Shown here piece by piece: positions 51,897-62,663 of a stretch of DNA of 64,000 nt. The DNA lies in contig NC_087066.1 of the NCBI RefSeq assembly GCF_963678635.1, forward strand, positions 40,695,223 to 40,759,222, in the 5' to 3' direction. Source of the DNA: Symsagittifera roscoffensis (Eukaryota > Xenacoelomorpha > Acoela > Convolutidae). Every line of letters begins with the position of its first letter. Positions within the stretch are counted from its first letter, which is position 1. The translations under genes were made by a program, and so were the position numbers. Below the pieces are notes generated by a model. That model searched no databases and was not told the origin of the DNA. It worked only from the letters and a program-made list of their open reading frames with translations.

Positions 51897-52322
51897 TTTT
51901 GGTGCCGCGACTCGTTCTTTGAATTGAACCAAGTTATCAACTTGCGACTCACATACAAAACAGGCAACTTTGAAAGACAGGAGTTTGGCACAAACACCTT
52001 CGTCTATTAACCTAATCGTATATTCGGTCACACCGGGTGGAATTTCGATATTGATTACGTTTAAATCCGACTTGACAACTAGATTCTGCTTCTGTCCTTC
52101 GGGGCTGTCCGAGACCGAATAGCTAACGTCAACTTCAACCTGTTCTTTGCAACCGATTGGACCACCTTTAGATAGATCTTTGCATGGCGTGATTTGCAAA
52201 TCTGCCTCTAAAAGCAGCTTGGTTGGTTCATTGTCCTTGGAGAAGTCTTTGAAGAGAATGTTGTTCAAGGCACTCCCAGATGACTGACTACTCACACTAT
52301 TCACGTCACACACTCTGTACAC
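51804..52322 (-). CDS. Antisense frame resembling an Eph-receptor ligand-binding domain
   Basis: An open frame of 172 codons (GTG start) in the leader of the BEL element, on the opposite strand; its last ~30 codons run into the LTR and are not part of the domain. From memory of the family it follows the Eph ligand-binding domain pattern: YRVCDV (Eph: YQVCNV) at residues 2-7, LLLEADLQITPCKDL (36-50), GCKEQVEVDVSYSVSD (57-72), and EYTIRLIDEGVCAKLLSF (100-117), the counterpart of the GFYLAFQD-GAC motif. Cysteines at 5, 47, 58 and 111 match the two conserved disulphides. The cysteine-rich and later Eph regions are absent. It is probably a host gene fragment captured by, or lying under, the element. 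Alternatively it belongs to a host exon into which sequence was rearranged. Expression is unknown. Confidence 0.6.
   Translation of the reverse strand: MYRVCDVNSVSSQSSGSALNNILFKDFSKDNEPTKLLLEADLQITPCKDLSKGGPIGCKEQVEVDVSYSVSDSPEGQKQNLVVKSDLNVINIEIPPGVTEYTIRLIDEGVCAKLLSFKVACFVCESQVDNLVQFKERVAAPKYSGLFYIFFITYKNRKQNRFNSRESINGEF
51900..51914 (+). promoter_or_regulatory. Candidate primer-binding site of the BEL element
   Basis: TGGTGCCGCGACTCG starts three bases after the 5' LTR and its complement ends in CCA, as for a tRNA 3' end. It overlaps the last codons of the antisense Eph-like frame. The tRNA was not identified. Confidence 0.6.
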
Positions 52323-53151
52323 GCTACTCGGGAGACCTAGGAGACAACTTCCGCTTCAAAGTCGACACTGCAAACTCAAAGCCGACAAGCCAGAAGGCCG
52401 ACATCACACAAGGCGGAAAGTGTTTTTTTTGTGGAATCTTCGTGTACTTTTGGACTCAGGCCCCGTGAACTACCTACAAAAAACTTGTAAGATCGAACCT
52501 GTTATTCAACTAACTTTTAGACTCTAATTTGTGCTAGTTTTTTAACCAAAAAAAAGTGCTACTTTTTTGATTATCAGTGCTATAAAATTACATACGATGT
52601 TGTTAATTGCAAACCGATTAAGACCGTACTAGATACCTAATCCTAGTTCATACCCAGTACCCTATTACCCCAGGATAATCTTGAACCCAAAAAATTTTGT
52701 GAAAAAAAAAATTCAGAAAATTTTCCAAAAAATTTTCGCAAAAAAAAATAAATAAAAATTTTCAAAAAAAAAAAAAAATTTTTTTTTGCCCGAATTTAGA
52801 GCAAAATTGGAAAACACCGTTTTCGTCTCGCCCGTTCAACCGTTTTAACCGTCAATCGTGTCGAGCAATTTTTTTGAGTGAATCCTTACCTCGGTTTCCT
52901 CCAGTGGTTGGATAAACTTTAAAAATTTGCTCGGCTCGCCCCGTTTTCGGCCGCATACCGCCGCGACCGTTACTACTACCGTTTCGCCGTAAAGTCGTTG
53001 AGTTTAACCGATTAACTGTACGCGTTAACTTAAATAGTACTGCTTCGAAAACCTTACAAAGCCCTCAGCTAAAGGTTCTGAAAGTTCTAATCGTGATAAT
53101 TTTTTTTTTCTTCTATGTGACGACTTTACATCAACAGACTCCTTAAATTGA
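52323..53151 (+). other. BEL leader, no supported gene
   Basis: Non-coding part of the element's leader with A/T homopolymer-rich sequence around 52690-52790 and a CG-containing block around 52840-52990. The antisense Eph-like frame stays open only about 18 codons beyond its GTG before a stop. Nothing else was recognised. Confidence 0.5.
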
Positions 53152-53187
53152 TTGCCATTAAAACAACCGTATCACTTATCAATCTCA

Positions 53188-53838
53188 ATGGTGTTCATCA
53201 TTGCTGCGAGTTCTCTCCATCACTCCGTAAATACATTACCATTAACTCTACAAAAACGCCTCGACGACACTTTTAAAGCAGTTCCAGGTTTAAGCTTTAA
53301 TTTGAATGCAAATAACCGGCGAAAGACTGTACAATATCTTTTAAGCAATTCCCCAAAATGTATGATAGAGAAAAACTTTATAATTTGGCACTATGTTATA
53401 AATAATTCATTGAGCAACCATAGATCAAACAACGATAACCCACTTACACCAGAAAGTCTGATTAAAATTTTAGAAGAGTATAAAAACAAAATATCAGCCA
53501 TTATTTACGTACACCGTCAAAATACCCCTAATATTTACGGACGTTTGGTTGAAACAGGAATATTAACAATTAATGTGACCAAACATTTAATATCAAAAAG
53601 AAAAGCTAGCAATAAAGAATTAATTCGTAAGCTTAAATTAATTCATCCTCCGGCGTTTTTAGAAATAAAAAATTTGAGAATCATTCGACGTTATTTCCCC
53701 AATCTGTCCGAATTTATCAATAAAGTTAAAAGTCGTCGACCAAGTTCAAGGAAAAGAAAAGCAGATAAGCAAAAGATTTCACAAATGACAACAGTCGAAG
53801 AATATTTAACATTTGTTAGGCATTATAAACCTTGATTT
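53188..53838 (+). CDS. Unrecognised intact frame before BEL gag (about 216 residues)
   Basis: Starts at an ATG at 53188 (the frame opens slightly earlier with a TTG at 53152) and ends before a TGA. It is uninterrupted although the gag-pol behind it has several breaks. The protein looks folded and basic: TLQKRLDDTFKAVPGLSF, a middle segment LTPESLIKILEEYKNKISAI, and a Lys/Arg-rich end (SRRPSSRKRKADKQK, then a short tail). The C-terminal basic cluster could be a nuclear signal or nucleic-acid-binding tail. No domain was recognised. Most BEL/Pao elements have no separate gene at this position. Confidence 0.6.
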
Positions 53839-54040
53839 TTTTTTTGATTAGTTAAATTCATCTTTATTTTCAATCTTGTAGTTTGTTGTCCTTCTGTTCC
53901 GTAGGCAACGAGAACCGTAGGGGTCTTGGGAGGATCCTCTCGTTCGGTATAGGACGCGGCTACTTGAATTGACTCTAGTTTGATTCCGTCAACCGACACT
54001 ATTTTTTTTTTGCTTTTTATTTAGAAACAAATATTTCAAA

Positions 54041-54496
54041 ATGGAGCTTGATCTCGGCCAGAAGCTAAACAAAATTTATCTTGCCAGGAAAGAGTTAGAA
54101 ACAAATCTTTTCGATTACCATGCCAAAATTACGGAATATATAAGTGCGAATGATAGACCAGCTAAAATTGAAACGTACATAGAAAAATCTAGCATTTGCT
54201 TACAAAAAATTATAGAGAAAAATGATGAGCTTAAATCTTTGTCTATGCACAGCAACAACGCTGCTGAAACAATAAATCAACTTGAGTTTTACCTAGGATC
54301 TACCACTAACAATTACTTTCAAATTAAACATCAAGAGGACCAGGTAGCAACTGCACGAACCCCAACGCCAAGCGAATCCGTCCGTTCCAAGAAACCCCTT
54401 TCACAGCGTTCTAAGATTACATCAATGACTTCGAGTGAGCGTCGAAGAGAAGCATCCCTTGCAAAAATTAGACGCGAGGAAGTTGACGCCAAGTAG
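54041..54496 (+). pseudogene. BEL gag, N-terminal coiled-coil part
   Basis: Begins with an ATG (MELDLGQKLNKIY) about 200 nt after the 227-codon frame. It encodes a charged, heptad-like region typical of the N-terminus of BEL/Pao Gag, ending in a Ser/Arg/Glu-rich stretch (SSERRREASLAKIRREE). It stops at TAG 54494-54496, but coding continues at once in another frame (EAKLRLKKQEIQ), so the stop reflects a small indel. Confidence 0.8.
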
Positions 54497-54497
54497 A

Positions 54498-56289
54498 AGC
54501 TAAGCTTCGTTTGAAAAAGCAAGAGATCCAGATTCAGTCGATGAAGGGTCAACTTGATCTTGATGTGGTTGTAGAGGAAAGCCGTCAAAAGCTAGCTGAA
54601 GCAACTATCGAAGAGGCTGAATATCTGGAAGACGCCTCTGAAAATTGTGAACTTCGTCGTAGCAGATCGAAATTGGCAATGGCCGTTCAGGAGAACCAAA
54701 CGGAGGAAGACAGGACAAGAAGTTGGGTGAACACTCAATTCCCAACTCAGGAAATAGCTCAGCCCGTGGCGCCAGTCCAAAGTGTCAATCTGGAACCAGC
54801 TTCCGAGTTCTTGTCATTTTCAAGTTTTGAACCGCCTTTCAGTAGAAATTTGACAATGATTAATAACTCACATCCATTTGCTGATTGTTTCGAAACCACG
54901 TGTATAAACTCACAGAATGTTAACGTCCCTCATACATCAAATGCAAGTGTCTGCTTGCCAAAACCAAAGCTAAACAGTACGTATGAGCCACAGGAACAGC
55001 TACCTTCGACCAAGCTATACAACTACAACCCTTTGATGCAGAGTGGTTTTCATCATTCTAATATCCCGACGAGCTCAATGCCCATTGCTCAACAAACCTT
55101 TTTCCCAAGTAATTCCGCAAATTTTGTGTACCAACCGCTTTTACCAACTAACGTTGGTCCTCTCAATCCTCCAACAGTCACCATCTCCCCTAACTCATAT
55201 TATGTCACACAGCCATCGAATGTTCAACCGTTCTCTAGCGGAGGAACAACTTTTTATGTCGGTGATCCTAAAAGTTTAGACGCCGCAATCTATTCAAAAC
55301 CGCTGATGGCGCCTTATACAAATGAGAACAAACAATATGGCCCATTTACGTCCTCGGGCAGTAAACCAATCACAAATCAAGATCTAGCTGAAATCTTGAC
55401 ACTGAGCCTGAAAGGTCCCTTGCCTGAATGGAAATTGTCTTCTTTCGACGGGAATCCGTTGCAGTGGCCTGAATGGTTTGGTCAGTTCAAAAGTGCAATC
55501 GATGCAAAAGTTTTAAGTGATGATGTCAAACTGACATATCTCAAAACTCTCGTTTCAGGCAAAGCAAAGAATGCAATTGCCGAATTCGCTTACAGTGGAG
55601 TATTCTACAAGGACGCTTTGAAAACTCTAGAGAGGAAATTTGGACAACCACAGACGATTGTGGCAGCTCATCTTGAAAAACTTTCGAATTTTCCACCTCT
55701 CAAAATGCACAATTCAGAAAGCATTATCAGTTTCGCTTCCTGTATATCCAGTCTTGTCGCAGTTTTAAAATCGTTAGGATATGAGTATGACTTGAAGAGT
55801 ACATCCGTTTTGAATCAAGTTATTTCAAAATTGCCTCCAAATATGAAAGAGTCATGGTCTCTCCACTCTGTAAAGAAATGTTGGAGACAGCCAACCGTTT
55901 TAGACTTTAATGATTGGCTCCGCGACAAGGCTGAGGCACATGAACTTATGCGTGTAAGTCAGAATAAGTCACGACCTGAGGAGACTCCAAAGACTGGTTT
56001 CCATAAACCACCTACAAAAGTTTTTGCCGCTGCTTCAAAAGTTGAAAAACCAATTTATGCTCCGTGCCTCCAGTGCAATGGTAAACACCCACTCTGGAGT
56101 TGTTCTGTGTTTAAGGAAAAGACTCAACTCAACGAGCTCAATTCTCCGCACAAAATAGGTTGTGTTTTGCTTGCTTTCAACCTGACCACATGTTCCGAAA
56201 ATGCCCTAAAGCCCGCAAATGCACTAAGCCTGGTTGTGAAAGCACCCATAATGTCTTGTTACATGGTGCTGAGAAAGTTTTCAGCGTAA
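54498..56289 (+). pseudogene. BEL gag, main part (DUF1759-type) and first zinc knuckle
   Basis: This frame continues gag after the break at about 54495. A long Pro/Ser/Asn-rich linker precedes the DUF1759-like region at about 55430-55880 (LSSFDGNPLQWPEWF, LKTLVSGKAKNAIAEF, ALKTLERKFGQPQ, NQVISKLPPNMKESW). The first zinc knuckle CLQCNGKHPLWSC lies near 56070. Near 56150-56160 the coding signal passes to another frame, and the remaining codons up to 56289 are out of phase. It would form the structural particle protein. Confidence 0.88.
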
Positions 56290-56632
56290 GGTCTGCAAAC
56301 AAAGAGTTAAACAATAGCAATAATGCAAGCCATTCGAATTCAAACAGTACCACAGTACCGCCCCGCCGAACCGGAATAAGCCGCAAACTTCGTCATCGAA
56401 CGTAGCCGGTTCGTCGTCTTACAAGAAACTAACGGGACTCCTTCCTGTGCTTCAATTGGAAATAAGTTCACACACAGATGTGACCACTGCTCTTGTAATG
56501 TGCGATTCCTGTTGTACCCACTCATGAGTCTCGGCGGGCCTAGCACAGCGTTTAAATTTAACTGGCCATCAGCTAGATATTCTAGTAAACGGCTTCAATT
56601 CGACGGAATCCGTTCCCACGCAACAAGTCGAA
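56160..56632 (+). pseudogene. BEL second zinc knuckle and protease active-site region
   Basis: In the frame used from 56160, CFACFQPDHMFRKC is a CCHC knuckle followed by CTKPGCESTHNVLLH, as in BEL/Pao Gag. It stops at 56405. The protease start then follows in a different phase: LPVLQLEISSHTDVTTAL and MCDSCCTHS, the counterpart of the BEL active-site D-S/T region, immediately followed by a TGA (56525-56527) and the coding-like VSAGLAQRLNLTG. So there is at least one frame change and one nonsense codon here. Confidence 0.75.
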
Positions 56633-57031
56633 GTGAATGTTTTTGCCAAATTCGACCACCATAAATACTCGTTTAGGGTTACGCCGTTTGTGAAAGACAG
56701 TTTGAGCGTTGGTTCCGAAACCATTGACGTTACCATTCTCCAAGACAGGTTTGCACATCTGCAGCCAATTAAACCTATTGTCTACAACTATTCCGACGTT
56801 GAGATGATATTAGGGCAGGATGTCTTTCATGCAATCAAGCCTCTCGAATACTTCCAAGGACGGAATCAAAACACTCCTGTCGCTGTCCGTATACCCATTG
56901 GCTGGGTTCTCAGTGGCCCACTTCCATCACCAATTGGTGTTCGAGCCACCACTTTCAAGCGCAATGTTGAAGACGTAGCAATTGCTGACCAAGTGAAGAT
57001 TGTACGAGCTAGAGTCGTATGGCTCGTTTAA
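56633..57031 (+). pseudogene. BEL protease C-terminal part (DUF1758-type)
   Basis: Continues in the same phase as the protease start after the TGA. It contains VEMILGQDVFHAIKP (the ILG-type protease motif) and IPIGWVLSGPLPS, which ends the DUF1758 region of BEL/Pao polyproteins. After about 57010 the coding signal shifts into the frame of the RT. Confidence 0.85.
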
Positions 57032-57773
57032 ACAAGCTGATCCCCGTTCCTCAGCTGATAAATGTGCACAAAAAATTCTTGACTCTACCACAATTCATGA
57101 TGGCAGTCGTTATATTGTCGGAATGCTCTGGGCTGATGACAACATTCATCTTCCCGATAACTTTTACGCTTCGTTAGTCCAGTTTAAGTCTCTTGAAAAG
57201 CGTCTAGAGAAAGATTTAAACCTGAAAACTCAATACGCATCAGATATCCGAAGTGATGTCGAGAAGGGTTACGTGGTCCCGGTTAGCCCTCACGACTCAA
57301 AAAACCGTTCAGACCGAGAATGGTACGTACCGCACCACCCAGTTTTAAAACCGAACAAACCCAGCAAAGTTCGGCGTGTTTTAAACGGTGCTTCTAGGTT
57401 TCACGGCAATTCACTGAATAACTCCCTTCTCGTCGGCCCCGATCTGCTTCAGAACCTTTTATTCGTTTTAATGCGCTTCCGAGAGCACAAATACGCAATT
57501 TCCGCAGATATCGAAGGCATGTTTATGCAGGTCGGCTTACTAGAAAGCGATCAACGTTCCTTGAGTTTTTTGTGGCGGGAGGACCCCACATCAGATGTGA
57601 GTGTATTTCAATATACACGGCATATATTTGGAGCGAAAGATTCTCCGACATGTGCTAACTATGCTCTTTGCCGAACAGTCGTCGATAACCAAGATCGTTA
57701 CCCCGATGCCGCTTGCGCCGTGCTTAACAACTTTTACATGGATGACTACCTTGGGTCTGTGAAAAACCCATAA
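57000..57773 (+). pseudogene. BEL reverse transcriptase
   Basis: The frame carries the BEL RT: WYVPHHPVLKPNKPSKVRRV, ISADIEGMFMQVGL (first Asp), FGAKDSPTCANYAL, and FYMDDYLGSV (YMDD box). It joins the protease through a frame change near 57010. It ends at TAA 57771-57773, but the same frame continues with coding-like sequence, meets a second stop (TGA near 57798), and then runs on as the RNase H-integrase frame. Both stops therefore lie inside pol. Confidence 0.92.
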
Positions 57774-57815
57774 ACTGCTTTAAGGTTAAGTCGCAGTTGA
57801 GTTGAACTGCTTAAG

Positions 57816-60347
57816 TTGGGTGGGTTTAATCTTACAAAATTTATTAGCAACGTTCCCAATTTGTCTTCAAAACTAAATCCCACTAAGACCAGCGCTAACA
57901 ACAGTAAGGAAATTATTACCGCTGCGATTAATCCGGAAACCGCATCGCATGTTCTCGGTCTCAAATGGGACCACGTCACCGATACGTTGGTTGCGAGCAG
58001 AGGAGTCAACCGCGAACTCAAAGACTCTGTTACGCAGCGATCGGTCCTTAGTTTTGTGTCCTCCGTGTTCGACCCTATAGGTCTTGTCGCCCCGTATACC
58101 GTACGCGCACGTTTGTTACTGAAAGATATCTTGAGATTGATTGGCCAACAGTGGGACGACCCACTGCCAATTGAGTTGTGCCGCAGATTCACTGAATGGC
58201 ACTCTGGCTTGCCAGTTTTAGGGCAGCTCATAATACCTCGTTGCTATTTTGACTTCTCAGTAGATGAGGTTGAGCTGCACATGTTCGGTGATAGCTCATT
58301 GGACGTTTTCTGTTCTGTAGCATTCCTTCGAGCTCAAAAAAACGCCTGTTCCAAATGTCAACTAGCGTTTGTTTTCGGTAAAGCAAGGGTAGCCCCGATG
58401 AAGATGCTTTCAATTCCGAAGTTGGAACTTCAGGCTGCGCTTCTTGCCAGTCGCCTGAAGGATGATATCGAGAAAGCTCTGACACTGAGTATTTCCAAAG
58501 TGTTCATGTGGACTGACAGCACAACAGTCCTTCAGTGGTTGAACTCGACAAGCAAACAGCCCGTGTTTGTAGCCAATCGAGTTGCCGAGATTCTGGAGTC
58601 AACATCAATTGACCAATGGTTCCATGTTTTGAGTGGAGACAACCCCGCTGACACAGGAACTAGAGGTATTACTGCTGACTCCCTCAAGCAAAGCAGTTGG
58701 ATAAACGGCCCTTCCTTTTTGAAAACTTCTGATTGGCCTTTCAATCCAAATAGGGAAGTTACTGACAAAATTCGCCTGGATGGTCCGGTCTACGATCTAA
58801 ACGAGGGTTTAGAGGTCTCTTCCAATTTTCCGTGCACTGCAGTTTCGACTGACTTTGCCTTCCCTTGGAAAGAGTATAGCTCGTTCTCCAAGATAAAGCG
58901 ACTGGTCGCATATATGTTGAGACTCTCACCTAAGCATAGACATTTCAGATCACCAGATAAGACCATAATTGATCCAGCAGAACTTGTTATTTCAGTGGAA
59001 AAACTTTTGCAACTTTCGCAGTTAGAGTCATTCCCAGCTGAAAGTAAACAATTAGCAGCTGGAAAATATGTGAAAACGTCGAGCCGTATATCATCGTATT
59101 CGCCTTTTATCGGGCCGAACGGTTTAATTAGATCTACCGGCCGTATCCAACGTCTCTCTGCAACCGCATTCGAAACTCGCCATCCAATAATTTTGGATAG
59201 CCGCCATCGCCTAATCCGATTGTTTCTCCGTTTTTATCACATTAAGCATGAACATCAGTCAGTCGACTACCTTCGTTCCGTCATTCATCAGCAATTTGTT
59301 GTACTACGCTTAAGATCTGCACTAAGAGCTATTGAAACACATTGCGTGTGCTGTAGAAAGCGAAAAGCGAAAACCGTTACTCCAATGATGTCTGACCTTC
59401 CCGCGGAGCGTCTAGGTTACCGCCAGCCACCGTTCTCGAACTGCGGCGTCGATTATTTTGGACCATTTCATGTAACCATTCGTCGATCTTCCGAGAAACG
59501 CTGGGGTTTTCTATTTACTTGCTTAACGACTCGCGCAATTCACATTGAGTTGGTTCCATCCATGGACACAAGTTCATGTGTGATGGCTATCGAGCGCTTT
59601 ATTTCTAGGCGAGGAACACCCTCAATAATTTGGTCGGACAACAGAACAAACTTTGTAGGAGCCGAAAAAGAGCTTCTTCTGTGCATCAAAAATTGGAACG
59701 CAGAAGCTCCACTGTCGCTCGTACACAAAGGCATTAAGTGGAAGTATAATCCGCCAAGTGCACCACATCAAGGTGGAGCATGGGAGCGAATGGTGCGCAG
59801 TTGTAAGCGTGTGTTTTATGCAATCTTAGGGTCAAGAAAATTGACTGACGAGATTTTGAACACAACCATGTGCCTAGTTGAAGGTTCACTAAACGCCCGT
59901 CCACTCACTCCCGTTTCTGACGACCCCGATAGTCTTGAGGCTTTGACGCCGAATCATTTCCTCTTAGGTCAGCACAGTCTAACGTTTCCGTCTCTAAGGT
60001 CGAGTGAAAACTATTCTCACTCTAAGCGCTATGCCCGTGCGCAGTCGTACGCAAACGCAATTTGGCAGCGATGGTTAAGTGAGTACGTCCCTACAATCAA
60101 TAAAAGAGTCAAGTGGCATGCTCCTCCCGAATACTCTTTGAAAACGGGAGATATGGTGTGGTTAGTTGAATCCACTAGCCCTAGGGGCCACTACCCACTA
60201 GCACGCATAACGTCGCTAAACTACGGCAAAGACAACACCGCCCGTTCCGCAAACCTAAGGACCGTTTCCGGAAACTACACTCGGCCGCTCGTTAAGCTCG
60301 TTCCGGTTCTCGCTCCTTCGGGGGTGGAGGATGTTAATGCTACATAG
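57816..60347 (+). pseudogene. BEL RT end, RNase H and integrase
   Basis: 843 open codons in the same phase as the RT. Order: RT thumb (RSVLSFVSSVFDPIGLVAPY), RNase H-like region (HMFGDSSLDVFC, PKLELQAALL, MWTDSTTVLQWLNS, DNPADTGTRG), integrase zinc finger (HIKHEH ... HCVCCRKR), catalytic core (CGVDYFGPF, IWSDNRTNF, HQGGAWERM with the D-D-E residues), and a C-terminal DUF5641-like part (LKTGDMVWLVE, TRPLVKLVPVL). It terminates inside the 3' LTR, as in some BEL/Pao elements. This part is intact; the pseudogene call is because upstream pol and gag are broken. Confidence 0.92.
60320..60331 (+). promoter_or_regulatory. BEL polypurine tract
   Basis: GGGGGTGGAGGA lies directly before the TG of the 3' LTR, as expected for the plus-strand DNA primer. 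It is also inside the pol reading frame. Confidence 0.75.
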
Positions 60348-60789
60348 CATTAAAGTATGAAAGTATAGTACAAAGCCAGTATAGTTGCTTATCAATATCA
60401 GCTATATAGCTCAGCGTATACATAGTGCGTTCCGGGGAGTTCGGCGTGGGTTCGATTCTCACCTAAGTCGTTTCATTTGAGAATCCTATTTGAGCCGAAC
60501 CTGACAGAACATAAAATGCTAATATTTTAATCGGTTCAAAATTGGTTTGCAATTGAGTTTCTGTTAATTAAACTGCGTGAACTAAGTATGAACTCATTGT
60601 GAAAAAACACATAAATCACGCAAATCAGGGCATGAACAAGCCGACTTTTTAACTTGATACGTGTAATGTTGTTGCTAATTCCGTGCAATAAAAATTACTA
60701 AAATTCGCCGTTTATTGATTCTCTTGAATTAAACCGATTCTGTTTCCTGTTTTATAAGTTATAAAAAAGTTATAAAAAAGGCCAGAATA
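60332..60789 (+). repeat. 3' LTR of the BEL/Pao element
   Basis: 458 bp, TGTTAATGC ... GGCCAGAATA, followed by the AAAGAT duplication. It carries the better preserved tRNA-like segment (60407-60462). Confidence 0.92.
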
Positions 60790-62333
60790 AAAGATTGCCA
60801 TTTGGCAATTTGGGACAATTAACGCGCGATATAACTCGCGCTATTAACGCGTGAGCAGAGAGTTAATCCGTCTTAGAAATCGTTCCAAATTGGTTAAAAG
60901 AAGCTTATTTGCCATAAATGGTTTGTTACAAGGAGCGAAATCTATCCTTTTGTATTTTATGTGGCCTGTGGGGGGAGGATTTTCATAGAAAAAATTCAAA
61001 TTTTAGAAAAAAAAATTTCACATTTTTTTATTTCATTTTTGTTACTGCTCCATAAACCTTAAAAAGCAGTCGGACATTTAAGGCTTCGCCCTGATCCGAG
61101 CAGTCTTGTTTGTGTTATGAGAATGAAAACTCTTGTGCGTTAATTATTCCAAAACGGCGATACTACTAAAATTTAATTTCCCGCAAGTTTCTGAAAAAAG
61201 ATCACAGGCGAAATATTTTTTGAAATTCGAATCCAGACAACAATATCTGGTATAAAATCATTTAAAAATTGTTTTATATAAACAATACAAAATAACAATA
61301 ATAAAAATATAAAAGAAGAAGTTGTTGAAAACTTTGGTCAAAAATGGTTAAAAAGTTGGAAGCTCACTGAATGAAAAAACCAACCCAACCTTAAATATTC
61401 TGCATTTTCTTTAAAAGTTGAAACAAATATTTAAATTGATTTCAAGCAAAATGATGAGCCTCATAACAATTTAAAGATAAACTTTCTTTAATTTTGCAGA
61501 AATCATCAAATTATATAAACTTCAAAAGTTGCAGAGATACATGTTATCTTTTTCACTACTTTTTCAACATTTGAGCAAAAAAATTAAGCTATAAAAAGTT
61601 TATCTGTTTGAAAGTTGCTACTGAAGAGAGTTAATTACTTCGTACCATAATTATCAGTGAGGTTAAATAAGTGAGATCAGGCGCGGATCTAGGAACTTCT
61701 CGAGAGGGGGCGGATTTTAAAAAAAAAATGCAAGAAGGCACCAGCCGTTTTAGAAAAATTATGCATTAAAAAATTATCTCAAAGCATAATTATAGAGCTA
61801 ATTTACGCCAAAAAATCCGCTGCTATGAATTCCTATTCCAGAAAATTTTTGGCAATGGCGAAATGCCTATTTTGAGGCGCCTAGACATAGTGTGACCGGT
61901 CACGTACCTCGGCCCGAGGTCCAGCGAAACTAATCTCATGCTTTATCAAGTTGAAAAACGAGTACATTTTTTATACTATGGGTTATATCATTTCTTCTTT
62001 GTTTCGGGAAGGCTCGAATCTTTCATCACATAAAATGAAGGTTCAAGGAAATGGGTTAAATTTTTATTTCTCAGTCAAAACCATCATCCTCATCGTCATC
62101 ATTCCTTATTTAGACTCTTCTTTTTGTTTTCAGGTGTTAGTTGTTACATCTTTGAGTTTGTTGTTGAGTGGATTCGTAAACTGTTTATCTTAATACCTAA
62201 AACCATCTAATAAGGCTCGAGCCAGATAAAACCACCATGATCCGCGCTCGTCGCTCATGAGAAATTACCTCTCAATTTATTTTCAAAGTTTATTTTAATT
62301 TCTAACTATCAACATTAAAACTTTAAACATTTG
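60790..62333. other. No supported gene between the BEL element and the minus-strand gene
   Basis: Contains the right half of the split fold-back arm (to about 61110) and a hAT-like terminus CAGGCGCGGATCTAGG at 61678 without a clear right end. The rest is AT-rich. A possible splice-acceptor-bounded frame at 62115-62199 was considered and not accepted. Confidence 0.6.
61678..61880. mobile_element. Fragment of a hAT-like MITE
   Basis: The start CAGGCGCGGATCTAGG followed by TCTCGAGAGGGGGCGGATTTT matches the end of the 42796 copy with one change in the terminus. The right end could not be located, so the stated end is a guess. Confidence 0.5.
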
Positions 62334-62663
62334 CTAGCTTAAATCGTCCATTTCTTCCTTTGAAAATGTGTGTGAGTTCTTCAGGTTGGAATCCTGCGTT
62401 TGAAGCAAAAATCGATGCTGAGACAAGGGTTCGCCCTCGCATATCCAAGGTTGATCCTTACAAATAAAATTCGCTTTGAACCAGGCAAAAGTGAGGTATC
62501 CATCCATTAACTGAGAGTCTGATAAAATTACAATTTGTTGGTCGAGTCTATAAGGAAAAGCGAATGAAAGGTCAGGCGAAAAATCTCCGCCGTACCGCAA
62601 TTCTCCCTCGCCAAATCCGATTTCGGTAATGACGTTCACACAGATTTTGCTTTCGAAATAGGC
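62334..62663 (-). CDS. Terminal exon of an unrecognised host gene
   Basis: On the minus strand an acceptor TTTTTAG precedes 62663; the frame (phase 0) runs 109 codons to a stop at 62334. It reads AYFESKICVNVITEIGFG, SPDLSFAFPYRLDQQIVIL, MDGYLTFAWFKANFIC, then CEGEPLSQHRFLLQ and a polar tail ending EEMDDLS. Balanced composition, several Cys and Trp, and phase agreement with the exon at 62962-63092 support a real gene. I did not recognise the family. The cysteines suggest a secreted or lumenal protein, but that is weak. Confidence 0.7.
   Translation of the reverse strand, partial: AYFESKICVNVITEIGFGEGELRYGGDFSPDLSFAFPYRLDQQIVILSDSQLMDGYLTFAWFKANFICKDQPWICEGEPLSQHRFLLQTQDSNLKNSHTFSKEEMDDLS

Larger units (their letters stand above)
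51440..60789 (+). mobile_element. BEL/Pao LTR retrotransposon, degenerate gag-pol
   Basis: A 9.35-kb element bounded by LTRs at 51440-51896 and 60332-60789 (roughly 97% alike by eye) and a 6-bp target duplication AAAGAT at 51434-51439 and 60790-60795. A candidate primer-binding site TGGTGCCGCGACTCG (51900-51914) follows the 5' LTR, and a purine tract GGGGGTGGAGGA (60320-60331) precedes the 3' LTR. Gag (DUF1759-type), zinc knuckles, DUF1758-type protease, RT with YMDDY, RNase H and BEL-type integrase with a C-terminal DUF5641-like part occur in BEL/Pao order. Several frame breaks and stop codons disable it. Extra cargo: an antisense Eph-like frame and a 227-codon frame before gag. Confidence 0.93.
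51236..61110. repeat. Single fold-back arm split by the BEL insertion
   Basis: The left part (about 51236-51439) starts CCGACTTTCGAAACGAAAGTAACGG. The right part (60790 to about 61110) resumes AAAGATTGCCATTTGGC and continues through TTAACGCGCGATATAACTCGCG to GAGCAGTCTTGTT. The two halves are contiguous in the intact family, so the BEL element inserted within this copy. Confidence 0.8.

Noticed and set aside
57746-58231. 161-codon antisense frame in the BEL pol region (also 58228-58768)
   Set aside because: Shadow of the RT-RNase H frame.
62115-62199. Frame after a TTTTCAG acceptor reading SCYIFEFVVEW
   Set aside because: It slightly resembles a membrane helix of a Cys-loop receptor, but the phase does not fit the exon at 44412 and it lacks M3 landmarks.
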